47,936 bases of DNA from Christensenella sp. UBA5489 (GTDB taxonomy: Bacteria; Bacillota; Clostridia; Christensenellales; UBA1242). Below, piece by piece: positions 18,965 through 27,191 of the stretch. The stretch spans positions 1 to 47,936 of the forward strand of contig DIPL01000019.1 of NCBI GenBank assembly GCA_002424095.1. Reading direction: 5' to 3'. Below the pieces are notes generated by a model that did no database searches, was not told where the DNA came from, and was given only the letters and a program-made list of their open reading frames with translations. The position numbers were made by a program, and so were the translations under genes. Numbering within the stretch: the stretch's first letter is position 1; each line of letters opens with the position of its first letter.

Positions 18965-19636
18965 ATGAGAAGTGAAAAATCTAATAGCAAAAATATAAGG
19001 AAAGATATGAGGTTTGATAAACGAGAATATACCGATGCCAGCGACAAAGCAGAAAATAACTCAAATCAAAATATCAACGACAGTAAGGCGGATGACGATT
19101 CAAAACAAAATCAAAAAGACCGAAGCAGAGCAGAAAAAGATACCGACAATGATAAAAAGGAAAAAGATAGTTTGATGAGTGAAGAAAACAAAAATTCTGA
19201 CGAATGTCGTGAATGTCGGGGAGAATTTCTTTTAACCGCACAGCGACTGCAAGCCGAATTTGATAACTATCGCAAAAAATCCGAAACCCGCTTACAGCAA
19301 ACAAAACTTGATGGGCAAATTGATGCAATTTCAAAAATTTTACCTGCATTAGATAGTTTTGTCGGGGCAAAAAAGATAATTTCTGACCCAAAAATTTTGG
19401 AAGGTGTGAATATGATTGAAAAGCAATTAATTTCCGCACTAACGTCCTTAAATGTTGAAAAGATTGATGCAGTAGGGAAAGAGTTTGACCCGAATTTGCA
19501 TAATGCACTTGCTATTGTAAGTGATAACACGCTTGAAAACAACATAATAAAAGAGGAGTATCAAGCAGGTTATAAAATTAATGATAAAATAATCCGCTAT
19601 TCTCAGGTTATTGTTAATAAAAAAGAAGAAAAATAA
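18965..19636 (+). CDS. grpE: Nucleotide exchange factor GrpE with long charged N-terminus
   Basis: 223 residues; ATG behind AAGGAGAAA. Residues 1-~78 are a very hydrophilic Asp/Lys/Ser/Asn-rich extension. C81 and C84 (CRECRGEF) form a CxxC just before the coiled coil. The GrpE core follows: LQAEFDNYRKKSE, the ILPALDSFVGAKK helix, then the beta-wing with GKEFDPNLHNALAIV and GYKINDKIIRYSQVIVNKK. GrpE dimers release ADP from DnaK. Order hrcA-(small proteins)-grpE-dnaK-dnaJ is the standard Gram-positive cluster apart from the inserted peptides. An acidic N-terminus is common in GrpE; the CxxC is less so. Confidence 0.95.
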   Translation: MRSEKSNSKNIRKDMRFDKREYTDASDKAENNSNQNINDSKADDDSKQNQKDRSRAEKDTDNDKKEKDSLMSEENKNSDECRECRGEFLLTAQRLQAEFDNYRKKSETRLQQTKLDGQIDAISKILPALDSFVGAKKIISDPKILEGVNMIEKQLISALTSLNVEKIDAVGKEFDPNLHNALAIVSDNTLENNIIKEEYQAGYKINDKIIRYSQVIVNKKEEK

Positions 19637-19719
19637 AACATAAAACAAATAAAAACATTAAAATATAAGAAAAATGACAAAAAAATCCGTCATTCTCATA
19701 AATAAAGGAGGAAAATATA

Positions 19720-21537
19720 ATGGGAAAAATAATCGGAATTGACCTTGGAACAACAAATTCTTGTGTTGCCGTAATGGAGGGCGGCAAGGCAACTGTGATT
19801 GCCAACGCTGAGGGCGACCGCACAATGCCGTCCGTTGTGGCTTTTACAAAAGATGGAGAAAGACTTGTGGGAACGGTTGCTAAAAGACAGGCAATTACAA
19901 ACCACGAAAACACGGTATCTTCCATAAAACGTGAAATGGGCACGAACTATAAAGTTAAAATTGGTGGAAAAGAATATAAACCGCAGGAAATCTCGGCAAT
20001 GATTCTTTCAAAACTTAAAAACGATGCGGAGAGTTATCTCGGCTCGAAAGTTACGCAGGCTGTTATCACTGTGCCAGCATATTTCAATGACAGTCAAAGA
20101 CAAGCAACAAAAGATGCTGGAAAAATTGCTGGACTTGAAGTACTTCGAATTATCAACGAACCAACAGCAGCAGCACTTGCATATGGACTTGATAAAGAAG
20201 AAAATAAAAATCAAAAAATCTTGGTTTTTGACCTTGGTGGCGGAACGTTTGACGTTTCAATTTTAGATATTGGCGATGGCGTTTTTGAAGTGCTTTCAAC
20301 GAACGGAAACACTCGACTTGGTGGCGACGATTTCGATGATGCAATCATAAAACTTTTAGTTGATGACTTTAAAAAGAAAGAAAATATTGACCTTATGAAA
20401 GATAAACTTGCAATGCAAAGATTGAAAGAAGAATCTGAAAAGGCAAAAATTGAACTTTCAGCAACACCAAAAACACATATAAATGTGCCGTTTATTACAG
20501 CAGATGCAAACGGACCAAAGCATTTAGACTATGAATTAACAAGAGCGAAATTTGATAGCATAACCGAACATTTAATTAAAGAAACCATAAACTGCACGGA
20601 AAATGCACTTAAAGACGCAAAATTAACAGTTGGGAAAATTGATAAGATTGTTCTAGTAGGTGGCTCGACGAGAATTCCTGCTGTTGCTGATGCTGTTAAA
20701 AAATTCACTAATAAAGAGCCATTCAAAGGTATTAACCCTGACGAATGCGTTGCTCTTGGTGCAGCAATTCAAGCGGGAGTCCTTGGTGGTGAAATTAAAG
20801 ATGTACTTCTTTTAGATGTTACGCCGTTATCACTTGGAATTGAAACTTTGGGCGGTGTGTTTACAAAACTTATTGAAAGAAACACAACTATCCCAACGAA
20901 AAAATCACAAACCTTTTCAACCGCAGTTGACAATCAGCCGGGAGTAGATATTCATGTTCTTCAAGGCGAGAGAGAATTTGCTGCACAAAATAAATCACTT
21001 GGAAAATTCGGCTTAGTCGACATACCGCCAGCACCACGTGGAATTCCACAAATTGAAGTTACATTTGATATTGATGCAAACGGTATTGTACAAGTTTCCG
21101 CAAAAGACCTTGGAACGGGCAAAGAGCAAAGCATCACAATCACGGCATCAGGCAATTTGAAAGAAGACGAAATCAATAAGGCAATTAAAGAAGCGGAAGA
21201 GCATGCCGAAGAAGATAAAAAACGTAGAGAACTTATTGAAGTTAAAAATCAGGGAGACAATTTAGTATATTCTCTTGAAAAAGTTTTAAAAGAAAGTGGC
21301 GATAAACTTTCGGAAGAAGATAAGACGACATTGACAAAGGCAATTGAAAAAGCAAAAACTGATTTCGAAAGCGATGATATTGAAGTGATAAGAAAGGGAA
21401 TTGACGAACTTTCACAATCATCAAATCAAATTATGACAAAAATCTATCAGCAAGCGGCGGCGGAAAACGCAGAGAAAAAGGGCGATGATGATAACAAGAA
21501 AAAAGGTGACGATGACCCCGAAGTTGTGGTTGAATAA
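19720..21537 (+). CDS. dnaK: Molecular chaperone DnaK (Hsp70)
   Basis: 605 residues; ATG behind a strong SD (AAAGGAGG). The N-terminal ATPase starts GKIIGIDLGTTNSCVAV. Further ATPase signatures are VITVPAYFNDSQRQATKDAG, DLGGGTFDVSILDIGDG and IVLVGGSTRIPAV. The substrate domain includes LLDVTPLSLGIETLGG. The helical lid ends in an acidic, Lys/Asp-rich tail (KKGDDDPEVVVE) rather than the more usual EEVD-like end. It refolds stress-damaged proteins with DnaJ and GrpE. The length fits the Gram-positive type. Confidence 0.98.
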   Translation: MGKIIGIDLGTTNSCVAVMEGGKATVIANAEGDRTMPSVVAFTKDGERLVGTVAKRQAITNHENTVSSIKREMGTNYKVKIGGKEYKPQEISAMILSKLKNDAESYLGSKVTQAVITVPAYFNDSQRQATKDAGKIAGLEVLRIINEPTAAALAYGLDKEENKNQKILVFDLGGGTFDVSILDIGDGVFEVLSTNGNTRLGGDDFDDAIIKLLVDDFKKKENIDLMKDKLAMQRLKEESEKAKIELSATPKTHINVPFITADANGPKHLDYELTRAKFDSITEHLIKETINCTENALKDAKLTVGKIDKIVLVGGSTRIPAVADAVKKFTNKEPFKGINPDECVALGAAIQAGVLGGEIKDVLLLDVTPLSLGIETLGGVFTKLIERNTTIPTKKSQTFSTAVDNQPGVDIHVLQGEREFAAQNKSLGKFGLVDIPPAPRGIPQIEVTFDIDANGIVQVSAKDLGTGKEQSITITASGNLKEDEINKAIKEAEEHAEEDKKRRELIEVKNQGDNLVYSLEKVLKESGDKLSEEDKTTLTKAIEKAKTDFESDDIEVIRKGIDELSQSSNQIMTKIYQQAAAENAEKKGDDDNKKKGDDDPEVVVE

Positions 21538-21541
21538 GAAT

Positions 21542-21564
21542 TTTAAGTTTAAAGAAAACTTAAA
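21542..21564 (+). other. Hairpin between dnaK and dnaJ
   Basis: A 9-bp AT-rich stem (21542-21550 with 21556-21564; core TTAAGTTT/AAACTTAA) with a 5-nt loop, starting five bases after the dnaK stop. No T-run follows directly, so mRNA processing or partial attenuation is more likely than full termination. Confidence 0.35.
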
Positions 21565-21660
21565 TAATATATAATTAGATAAAACAAAATGCTTACTTTG
21601 AGTATAAAATATTTAAAACACAGAAAATAAATATTTCTTTAAACTTAAAATAAAGGATAA

Positions 21661-22779
21661 ATGATGGCGACAAAAAAAAATTATTATGATGTGCTGGGCG
21701 TAGATAAAAATGCCAATGCAGATGAAATAAAATCAGCATATAGAAAACTTGCAAAAAAATATCATCCCGATATAAACAAAGAGCCTGATGCCGCAAATAA
21801 ATTCAAGGAAATTAACGAAGCATACGCAGTTTTGGGTGATGAAGGCAAACGTGCCAACTATGACCAGTTCGGAACGGCTGAGGGCGCACCGAATTTTGGC
21901 GATTTCTTTGGCGGTGAAGGCAATTTCTCCGGAGGATTTTCAGATATTTTTTCAGACATTTTTTCGGCATTCGGAAATTTTGGAACAAGCCGAAAAAACC
22001 GTATGGAAAAAGGCGAAGATATAAATTTGCAAATGACAATCAGTTTTGAAGAGGCCGCTTTCGGAAGTACGAAACAAATTATTATAACAAGAAACGAACG
22101 TTGCGACAAATGCACTGGTACAGGAGCAAAAAATGGCAAGGAGTTCAGCACTTGTAATGAATGTAAAGGCTCAGGCAGAGTGCGTTTTACACAAAATACA
22201 CTTTTTGGAACGACAATTCGTGAAGGTGTTTGTAAAACTTGTAATGGAAGTGGAAAAATAATACGAGAAAAATGCACTGAATGCGGAGGAAAAGGTTCTG
22301 AAAGAAAAAAATCCACGATTTCAGTCAACATTCCCGCAGGTATAGACAACGACCAAATTTTAAAAATGCAGGGACAAGGAAATGCTCCCGTGCGAGAAGG
22401 AATTTCAGGCGATTTAAACATAAAAATTAATGTTACACCGCATAAAATTTTGATGCGTAGCGGAATTGATGTTTTGCTAGACTTGCACTTGCCTTATACA
22501 ACTTTAATCCTTGGGGAAAAAGTTGAAATTCCAACAGTTGGTGGCACAACCGAACTCAATATTCCAGAACTCACACAAGGCGGAACGGTTATGCGTCTTA
22601 AAAACAAAGGTATTAAAATGCTTAACCGAGATGTTTTTGGTGATTTGCTGGTTACTTTGAAAGCAGAATTTCCAAAAGTTTTGGACCGAAAAACAAAAGA
22701 AATAATAAAATCTTTACAAAAAGATACTTCTATAAATCTATTTCCTAAATATAAAAAATTTAACGAAAGTAAAAAATAG
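21661..22779 (+). CDS. dnaJ: Co-chaperone DnaJ (type I Hsp40)
   Basis: 372 residues from the ATG at 21661. A second ATG at 21664 is equally possible and better spaced from AAAGGA. The J-domain carries HPD at residues 35-37. A Gly/Phe-rich linker (FGDFFGGEGNFSGGF) follows. The zinc-finger domain has four complete repeats: CDKCTGTG, CNECKGSG, CKTCNGSG and CTECGGKG. The C-terminal substrate domain has the typical GDLNIKINVTPH and FGDLLVTLKAEFP. It stimulates the DnaK ATPase and delivers substrates. It is the last gene of the cluster; prmA, which usually follows, is missing. Confidence 0.97.
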   Translation: MMATKKNYYDVLGVDKNANADEIKSAYRKLAKKYHPDINKEPDAANKFKEINEAYAVLGDEGKRANYDQFGTAEGAPNFGDFFGGEGNFSGGFSDIFSDIFSAFGNFGTSRKNRMEKGEDINLQMTISFEEAAFGSTKQIIITRNERCDKCTGTGAKNGKEFSTCNECKGSGRVRFTQNTLFGTTIREGVCKTCNGSGKIIREKCTECGGKGSERKKSTISVNIPAGIDNDQILKMQGQGNAPVREGISGDLNIKINVTPHKILMRSGIDVLLDLHLPYTTLILGEKVEIPTVGGTTELNIPELTQGGTVMRLKNKGIKMLNRDVFGDLLVTLKAEFPKVLDRKTKEIIKSLQKDTSINLFPKYKKFNESKK

Positions 22780-22855
22780 AAATTTCATTAATGGATAGAA
22801 AAATTCAAAAAAGTTGAATTAATGAAATATTAAAACAAAATAATTAAAACCTAAA

Positions 22856-22922
22856 AAGCAGGACTTGCAATTATGTTTAGCATCAAACTGGATTTGCCGT
22901 GGCAAGTCTGCTTGCCACGGCA
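22856..22922 (+). ncRNA. Candidate switch-like structured RNA: two mutually exclusive hairpins
   Basis: Hairpin 2 is a perfect 12-bp stem: TGCCGTGGCAAG (22895-22906) with CTTGCCACGGCA (22911-22922), 4-nt loop. Hairpin 1 pairs 22856-22868 (AAGCAGGACTTGC) with GCAAGTCTGCTT (22902-22913) through 12 pairs and one bulged G. The two share 22902-22913 and cannot coexist. Hairpin 2 is strikingly GC-rich for this genome and lacks a T-run, but a terminator follows at 22956. Alternatives are a palindromic extragenic repeat or the remnant of a small mobile element. Confidence 0.4.
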
Positions 22923-22955
22923 TCCTAAAATAAATTCATTTTCTTTTCCTTACTT

Positions 22956-22985
22956 AAAATCCGATTCATAGAATCGGATTTTTAT
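22956..22985 (+). terminator. Terminator of the dnaK cluster (probably bidirectional)
   Basis: A perfect 12-bp stem, AAAATCCGATTC (22956-22967) with GAATCGGATTTT (22971-22982), 3-nt loop, then T-rich sequence. It lies ~180 bases after the dnaJ stop and ~230 before rsmE. Confidence 0.75.
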
Positions 22986-23216
22986 ATTTTTTTATTCTCT
23001 GACTTAATTTTAATTCAAAAATATGATTTTTATGGGTAAGTTTTTCAATTTATATTTAAACGTTATTATTCGGAATTTTTTCAAACTCATATTTCCTAAA
23101 AAAAATAGACTTATTTAAAATTTGTTGCATTTACACTTTCAGTTTTCAATAAATTTTTGTTTTAATACTGTTTTCATCATTGAAATTTCTTTAAAAATGT
23201 TATATACTTAATTGTT

Positions 23217-23942
23217 ATGAATAGATTTTTTGTAAATAAAGATGATATAACAAATGGAATAGTTTTAATCAAAGATAATGAACTTATGCATTTGAATAAA
23301 GTTCTACGTTTAAAAGTTGGAGATAAAATCATTTGTTTGTCAGGTGATAATTTTGAATATATTTCTGAAATTATTTCCATAAGTCGAACGCAAGCCGAAG
23401 CGAGAATTTTAGATATAAAAGAAAACTTGCGAAATCCAAAAATTTGCATTGATGTTTTTTTAGGATTTCCAAAAGGTGAAAAATTAAATTTAATCACACA
23501 AAAGTTGACCGAACTTGGTGTAAATAAATTAACTTTATTTGAAAGTGATTTCACAATTGCCAAAGCAAACCCTGGGAAATTAAATCGTTTGGGATTGATT
23601 TCACAAGAAGCTTGCAAACAGTGTGGGAGAAGCAAACCTTTGCAAATAGAGCCATCTATAAAATTTAAGAATATTGAAAAATATATAAAAGATTATGAAA
23701 TGGTCATATTTGCATATGAAAAGGCGAGCGAAGAAAACACAATTTCGAATTTAATTCCGAAAATAAAAAAATGTAATAAAATTGCACTTATAATCGGTGC
23801 AGAAGGCGGTTTTTCTGAAAAAGAAAACGAATTATTGAAAAAATTAAATACCGTTCAAGTTTTTTTAGGAAATAGAATATTAAAGGTTGAAACTGCTTGC
23901 ATAGCGCTTTCAGGGTTTTTAAGTTTCATAACAGATAACTAG
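23217..23942 (+). CDS. rsmE: 16S rRNA m3U1498 methyltransferase RsmE
   Basis: 241 residues, the normal length. It starts MNRFFV with the N-terminal PUA-like domain (LMHLNKVLRLKVGDKI). The SPOUT/TrmD-knot domain carries FLGFPKGEKL, LTELGV, the SAM-site motif IGAEGGFSEKE (about 193-203) and LGNRILKVETACIA (about 217-230). It methylates U1498 in 16S rRNA. The gene order dnaJ-(prmA)-rsmE-mtaB matches Bacillus yqeT-yqeU-yqeV minus prmA. No obvious SD precedes the ATG. The mtaB start is 11 bases downstream, so the two are probably co-transcribed. Confidence 0.95.
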   Translation: MNRFFVNKDDITNGIVLIKDNELMHLNKVLRLKVGDKIICLSGDNFEYISEIISISRTQAEARILDIKENLRNPKICIDVFLGFPKGEKLNLITQKLTELGVNKLTLFESDFTIAKANPGKLNRLGLISQEACKQCGRSKPLQIEPSIKFKNIEKYIKDYEMVIFAYEKASEENTISNLIPKIKKCNKIALIIGAEGGFSEKENELLKKLNTVQVFLGNRILKVETACIALSGFLSFITDN

Positions 23943-23953
23943 AAGGAAGAAAA

Positions 23954-25372
23954 ATGAAAATTGTCATTATAACATTAGGCTGTAAGGTAAATCAATATGA
24001 AAGCGATGCACTTGCAGAAATGTTGATAAAAAACAAAAATGAAGTTAGCAGAAATTTTGAGCCAGCCGATGTTTATATATTAAATTCTTGTGCCGTAACA
24101 AACGAGGCGGAACGAAAATCACGTCAAATGATTTCCAAATGTTTAAAACTAAATCCGCACGCAAAAGTTTTAGTTTGCGGATGTGCATCTGAAAAAAATG
24201 CGGAACAGTTTGAAAATTCTGAAAATGTCATTATGATAAGCGGTACTGCGAATAAATTGAAACTGATTGAAAAAATAAATGAAATAGATAATGAAATCAC
24301 ATCCAGCGAATTTGCAGACAACAAAAATAAAATTAAATCTAAAACCGAAAAAGACAAAAGTTTTAAAAATAATAAGACGAAACAAAATATAAAAAGAAAT
24401 ATCTCAAAAGTTGAAAAAATTCCTGATTTTTATGAAAATATTTCAATATCAAGTTCGCATAACCGCAGAGCTTTTGTTAAAATTCAAGATGGTTGCAACC
24501 GCTTTTGTTCGTATTGTATAATTCCATATTTACGTGGGAGAAGTCGTTCACGTGATATAGTCAGCATTTTAAGCGAAGTCAACAATTTAATAAAAGGCGG
24601 TGTTAAAGAAATTGTACTTACGGGAATTGATATTTCTGATTATAAAATAGACAACGAATTTGCATTAATCGAACTTTTAAATCAACTCAATGAGTTTAAT
24701 GTAAGACTCAGATTGAGTTCGTTTGAAGAGGGAATTATCAACGATGATTTTTTAGAAAAACTCAGCAAAATTTCTAACTTTTGTCCGCATTTTCATATGT
24801 CCTTGCAAAGCGGAAGCGACAGTGTTTTAAAGAGAATGAACCGCAAATATACTTCTCACGAATTTTTGAATTCAATTAAAAAAATTAGGAAGCATTTTAA
24901 AAATTGTGCAATTACAACTGATATAATTGTTGGATTTCCAGGAGAAACCGCAAAAGAATTTAAGCAAACTTTAAAATTTGCAAAAAAAGCGAAATTTGCT
25001 TTTATGCACATATTTCCATTTTCACGAAGAAGCGGAACAGCAGTCGATAAAATTCTAACGTTAGGAAAAGACAAACGGTATTTTATTATTCCATCAGAAA
25101 TATTAAAAAAACGAGTTCGTTCGTTGCATAAGATAAACAAAAAACAAAGCGAAAAATTTTGCAAAAATCAAATAGGAAAAACTCACGAAATTATAGTTGA
25201 AGAAAGGATAGGGGAATATTACGTCGGGCATTCAAGAAATTTTTTAAAAGTTTATATAGAAGCTGGCGAAACCGATGCTGGAATAATAAATAAAATTGTT
25301 AATGTTGAAATAAAGTCCGTCTATAAAGATGGCGTTATTGGTGAAATTGTGAAATTAAAAAAAGCAATATAA
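23954..25372 (+). CDS. mtaB: tRNA t6A37 methylthiotransferase MtaB
   Basis: 472 residues; ATG behind AGAAGGAAG. The N-terminal UPF0004 domain supplies three cluster cysteines: C10 (LGCKVNQYESD), C46 (NSCAVTNEAERKSRQ) and C77 (VCGC). The radical-SAM motif is C181-x3-C185-x2-C188 (DGCNRFCSYCIIPYLRGRSRSR). The TRAM-like C-terminus is at ~405-472. KVNQYES and AVTNEAERKS point to MtaB rather than MiaB or RimO. It converts t6A to ms2t6A at tRNA position 37. A Lys/Asn-rich insert (about residues 115-150) makes it longer than usual and probably forms a loop between domains. The stop codon lies inside the following terminator. Confidence 0.94.
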   Translation: MKIVIITLGCKVNQYESDALAEMLIKNKNEVSRNFEPADVYILNSCAVTNEAERKSRQMISKCLKLNPHAKVLVCGCASEKNAEQFENSENVIMISGTANKLKLIEKINEIDNEITSSEFADNKNKIKSKTEKDKSFKNNKTKQNIKRNISKVEKIPDFYENISISSSHNRRAFVKIQDGCNRFCSYCIIPYLRGRSRSRDIVSILSEVNNLIKGGVKEIVLTGIDISDYKIDNEFALIELLNQLNEFNVRLRLSSFEEGIINDDFLEKLSKISNFCPHFHMSLQSGSDSVLKRMNRKYTSHEFLNSIKKIRKHFKNCAITTDIIVGFPGETAKEFKQTLKFAKKAKFAFMHIFPFSRRSGTAVDKILTLGKDKRYFIIPSEILKKRVRSLHKINKKQSEKFCKNQIGKTHEIIVEERIGEYYVGHSRNFLKVYIEAGETDAGIINKIVNVEIKSVYKDGVIGEIVKLKKAI

Positions 25373-25387
25373 AATATTGCTTTTTTT
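25357..25387. terminator. Bidirectional terminator between mtaB and the minus-strand gene
   Basis: A perfect 14-bp stem: 25357-25370 (seven A then GCAATAT) with 25374-25387 (ATATTGC then seven T), 3-nt loop. It includes the mtaB stop codon. The A-run gives a T-run on the minus strand, so it can also end the 26116-25457 transcript. Confidence 0.8.
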
Positions 25388-25456
25388 ATTATTATTTAAA
25401 ACTTAAAATTATTAAAAAAATATTTTTAAAGAAAATGATTCATTTAAAATATATTT

Positions 25457-26116
25457 TTATAATTCTCTTATTTGTTCGTTTTTTATTTTTTTTGAAAATA
25501 AGTTATTTAATTCCTGTATTGATAAAAAATTACTTGTTTTTTCTTTTGCCCCAACTTTTAAATTGCTGTTGCGAAAAATATATTCTAATTCACTTTTGCT
25601 GAAATTTTCTTTAAGCACATTTTGATTAAATTTTAAATTCGTTATGTCTTTTTGGAACTGTTTTCTTTCCTCTATAAAATAGTTTAAAATATTTTTGTCT
25701 GCCGTCCACTCAATCACCGATTTTCCACGTCGATTAAAAAACGCAAAAGGTTCAATTCCATCAATTTTATTGCTCAAAAGAGATGAGAAGGTCTTTAAAT
25801 TTTCATCCATACTCTCGAAATTTTCCGCTGTTTTATTTATAGACAAACGTATGAACTCTATATTTTCAGTGGCATTGAAATATAATTCAAATTCAAAAAA
25901 ATCTGTGGGGTTAATTTGGATTTCTGATATTTCCGTATTGAAAAGCACTTTAAAATCAGGATTTTGTTTCAAATCCTTTAAAGTTCCTGAGATAGTGCCA
26001 TAAGTTAAATAATTTTTTCCTAAATAGTGCCACATTGGTGCTTGCTTTTTTATTTTAATATTTTTTCCAAAAGTTTCGCGCAACGATTTAGCATATTCTG
26101 AAATTCTCCACTCCAT
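25457..26116 (-). CDS. Hypothetical protein, 219 aa
   Basis: Not recognised. ATG at 26116 behind GGATGG. No signal peptide or membrane segment; probably a soluble alpha/beta protein. The N-terminal half has strand-like blocks (LTYGTISGTLKDLKQ, FFEFELYF, FIRLSIN), then GIEPFAFFNRRGKSVIEW and a Lys/Asn-rich helical C-terminus (residues ~145-219). It lies 75 bases downstream of the PurC-like gene on the same strand with no terminator visible between them, so it is probably co-transcribed from the 0A-box-containing promoter at 27076-27104. I found no catalytic motif. Confidence 0.7.
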   Translation of the reverse strand: MEWRISEYAKSLRETFGKNIKIKKQAPMWHYLGKNYLTYGTISGTLKDLKQNPDFKVLFNTEISEIQINPTDFFEFELYFNATENIEFIRLSINKTAENFESMDENLKTFSSLLSNKIDGIEPFAFFNRRGKSVIEWTADKNILNYFIEERKQFQKDITNLKFNQNVLKENFSKSELEYIFRNSNLKVGAKEKTSNFLSIQELNNLFSKKIKNEQIREL

Positions 26117-26191
26117 ATTAATCCATCCTTTGTAATTTAATTTATTTTTAATTAAAGTTCGTTTAAATCTAATAAGTTTATAATAATTTTT

Positions 26192-27013
26192 TTATAAACT
26201 CATACCAGAATCTAGGTTTTTTGTATTTCCAAATTTTTTGCCATTTATTACAGCCTCGTAAATATCTTCTTTTTCAAGCTTAACGCCATTTTTGTCAAAC
26301 ACACGCATACTTCCTGCTGAAATCTCATCTATTAAAACAACCATATTACCTATCATTCCAAATTCATATTTTATATCAATAAAATCCAAGTCTTTTCTTT
26401 TGAAATCTTCGGCAATAAGTCTTGTGATGAGATTCGTGTAAGCATAGCAAAGGTCGTATTGTTGCGAACTTATTACGCCATCACCTAAATCAATTTCTTT
26501 ACCTTGCCACACGTGTTTTCCGCCACAAACAAAAGCCTTTTTATCAAAAATTGGGTCGCCGTGATAATCATCTTTAAGTGAAACTTCAACTAAATAATTT
26601 AAAGGTGTTCCTTTTTTAACATCTTTATTTCTTTTTAAGTAACTACCCTCTGCTTTTGCTCTACAAATCCATTCCAGTCCGTTGCCAAAAGTTCGAATAG
26701 GTGCAACCTCCATTGTATTCTCAGAAATATCTACACCAATCATGTGTGTTGGAATGTTTAATTTCTGTGAAATTAAATTAAAATAATATTTTGTTAATTC
26801 TAAACTTTGTCGACCAAGATTTTGTTTGGTTCCGCCTGCCTTATTTCCGCCTGGGTCCTCTATTCCATCATCGCCAACGGTTATATTGTCTTTAAATTTT
26901 AAAAAGATATTGTCGTATGGTAAATGATAAACATCCTTTGTTTTTCCTTTTTTTATTAGATAAGCACCTGTTGGTATACCATTTTGTATTACTCTCTCTT
27001 TTGCTTCTTGCAT
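26192..27013 (-). CDS. purC: SAICAR synthetase (PurC-like)
   Basis: 273 residues; ATG at 27013 behind GAGGAGAAG. PurC-type signatures: IKKGKTKDVY near the N-terminus, FKDNITVGDD (usually FkDriTA.d), WICRAKAEGSYLKR, KYEFGMIGNMVVLIDEIS and SAGSMRVFD (usually DE.sPDs.R..d). The expected reaction is ATP-dependent ligation of aspartate to CAIR in purine synthesis. It is divergent: GG-rich residues ~50-65 and a VCGGKHVW insert near 165 are not typical, and no other purine gene is nearby. Family membership is likely; the exact substrate is less certain. Confidence 0.75.
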   Translation of the reverse strand: MQEAKERVIQNGIPTGAYLIKKGKTKDVYHLPYDNIFLKFKDNITVGDDGIEDPGGNKAGGTKQNLGRQSLELTKYYFNLISQKLNIPTHMIGVDISENTMEVAPIRTFGNGLEWICRAKAEGSYLKRNKDVKKGTPLNYLVEVSLKDDYHGDPIFDKKAFVCGGKHVWQGKEIDLGDGVISSQQYDLCYAYTNLITRLIAEDFKRKDLDFIDIKYEFGMIGNMVVLIDEISAGSMRVFDKNGVKLEKEDIYEAVINGKKFGNTKNLDSGMSL

Positions 27014-27044
27014 CTTCTTCTCCTCAACTTTATTTCAGATTAAA

Positions 27045-27104
27045 TTTCGACAAATTTCGGGCCTAAACTAAAATGATTATAACACAATTTTTTTAATACT
27101 TCAA
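27045..27104 (-). promoter_or_regulatory. purC promoter with downstream 0A-box
   Basis: Read on the minus strand: TTGAAG (27104-27099), 17-base spacer, TATAAT (27081-27076), then TTTGTCGAAA (27054-27045), an exact match to the Spo0A-box consensus. The box lies some 20 bases past the -10, a position suited to repression. A Spo0A-type DNA-binding protein is encoded at 32820-33188. A single 10-mer can occur by chance, so binding is an inference. Confidence 0.5.
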
Positions 27105-27125
27105 TATACAATTTTAAATACAGTG

Positions 27126-27154
27126 TTGACTTTTTTATTTTTTTAGAATATAAT
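27126..27154 (+). promoter_or_regulatory. Promoter of rpsU
   Basis: TTGACT (27126-27131), 17-base spacer, perfect TATAAT (27149-27154). It is divergent to the purC promoter, with only ~22 bases between the two -35 boxes. Confidence 0.75.
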
Positions 27155-27191
27155 AACAATATATTGAAATTGAAAGGTGGTGATTTTAGAC

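Larger units (their letters stand above)
22780..23216 (+). other. 437-base gap after dnaJ holding nested inverted repeats
   Basis: No coding frame is convincing. Elements seen are a perfect 11-bp inverted repeat ATTTCATTAAT/ATTAATGAAAT (22782-22792, 22818-22828), a GC-rich structured segment (22856-22922), a terminator (22956-22985), then ~230 bases of plain AT-rich sequence up to rsmE. In Bacillus relatives this position holds prmA (ribosomal protein L11 methyltransferase); I found no remnant of it. Confidence 0.6.
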
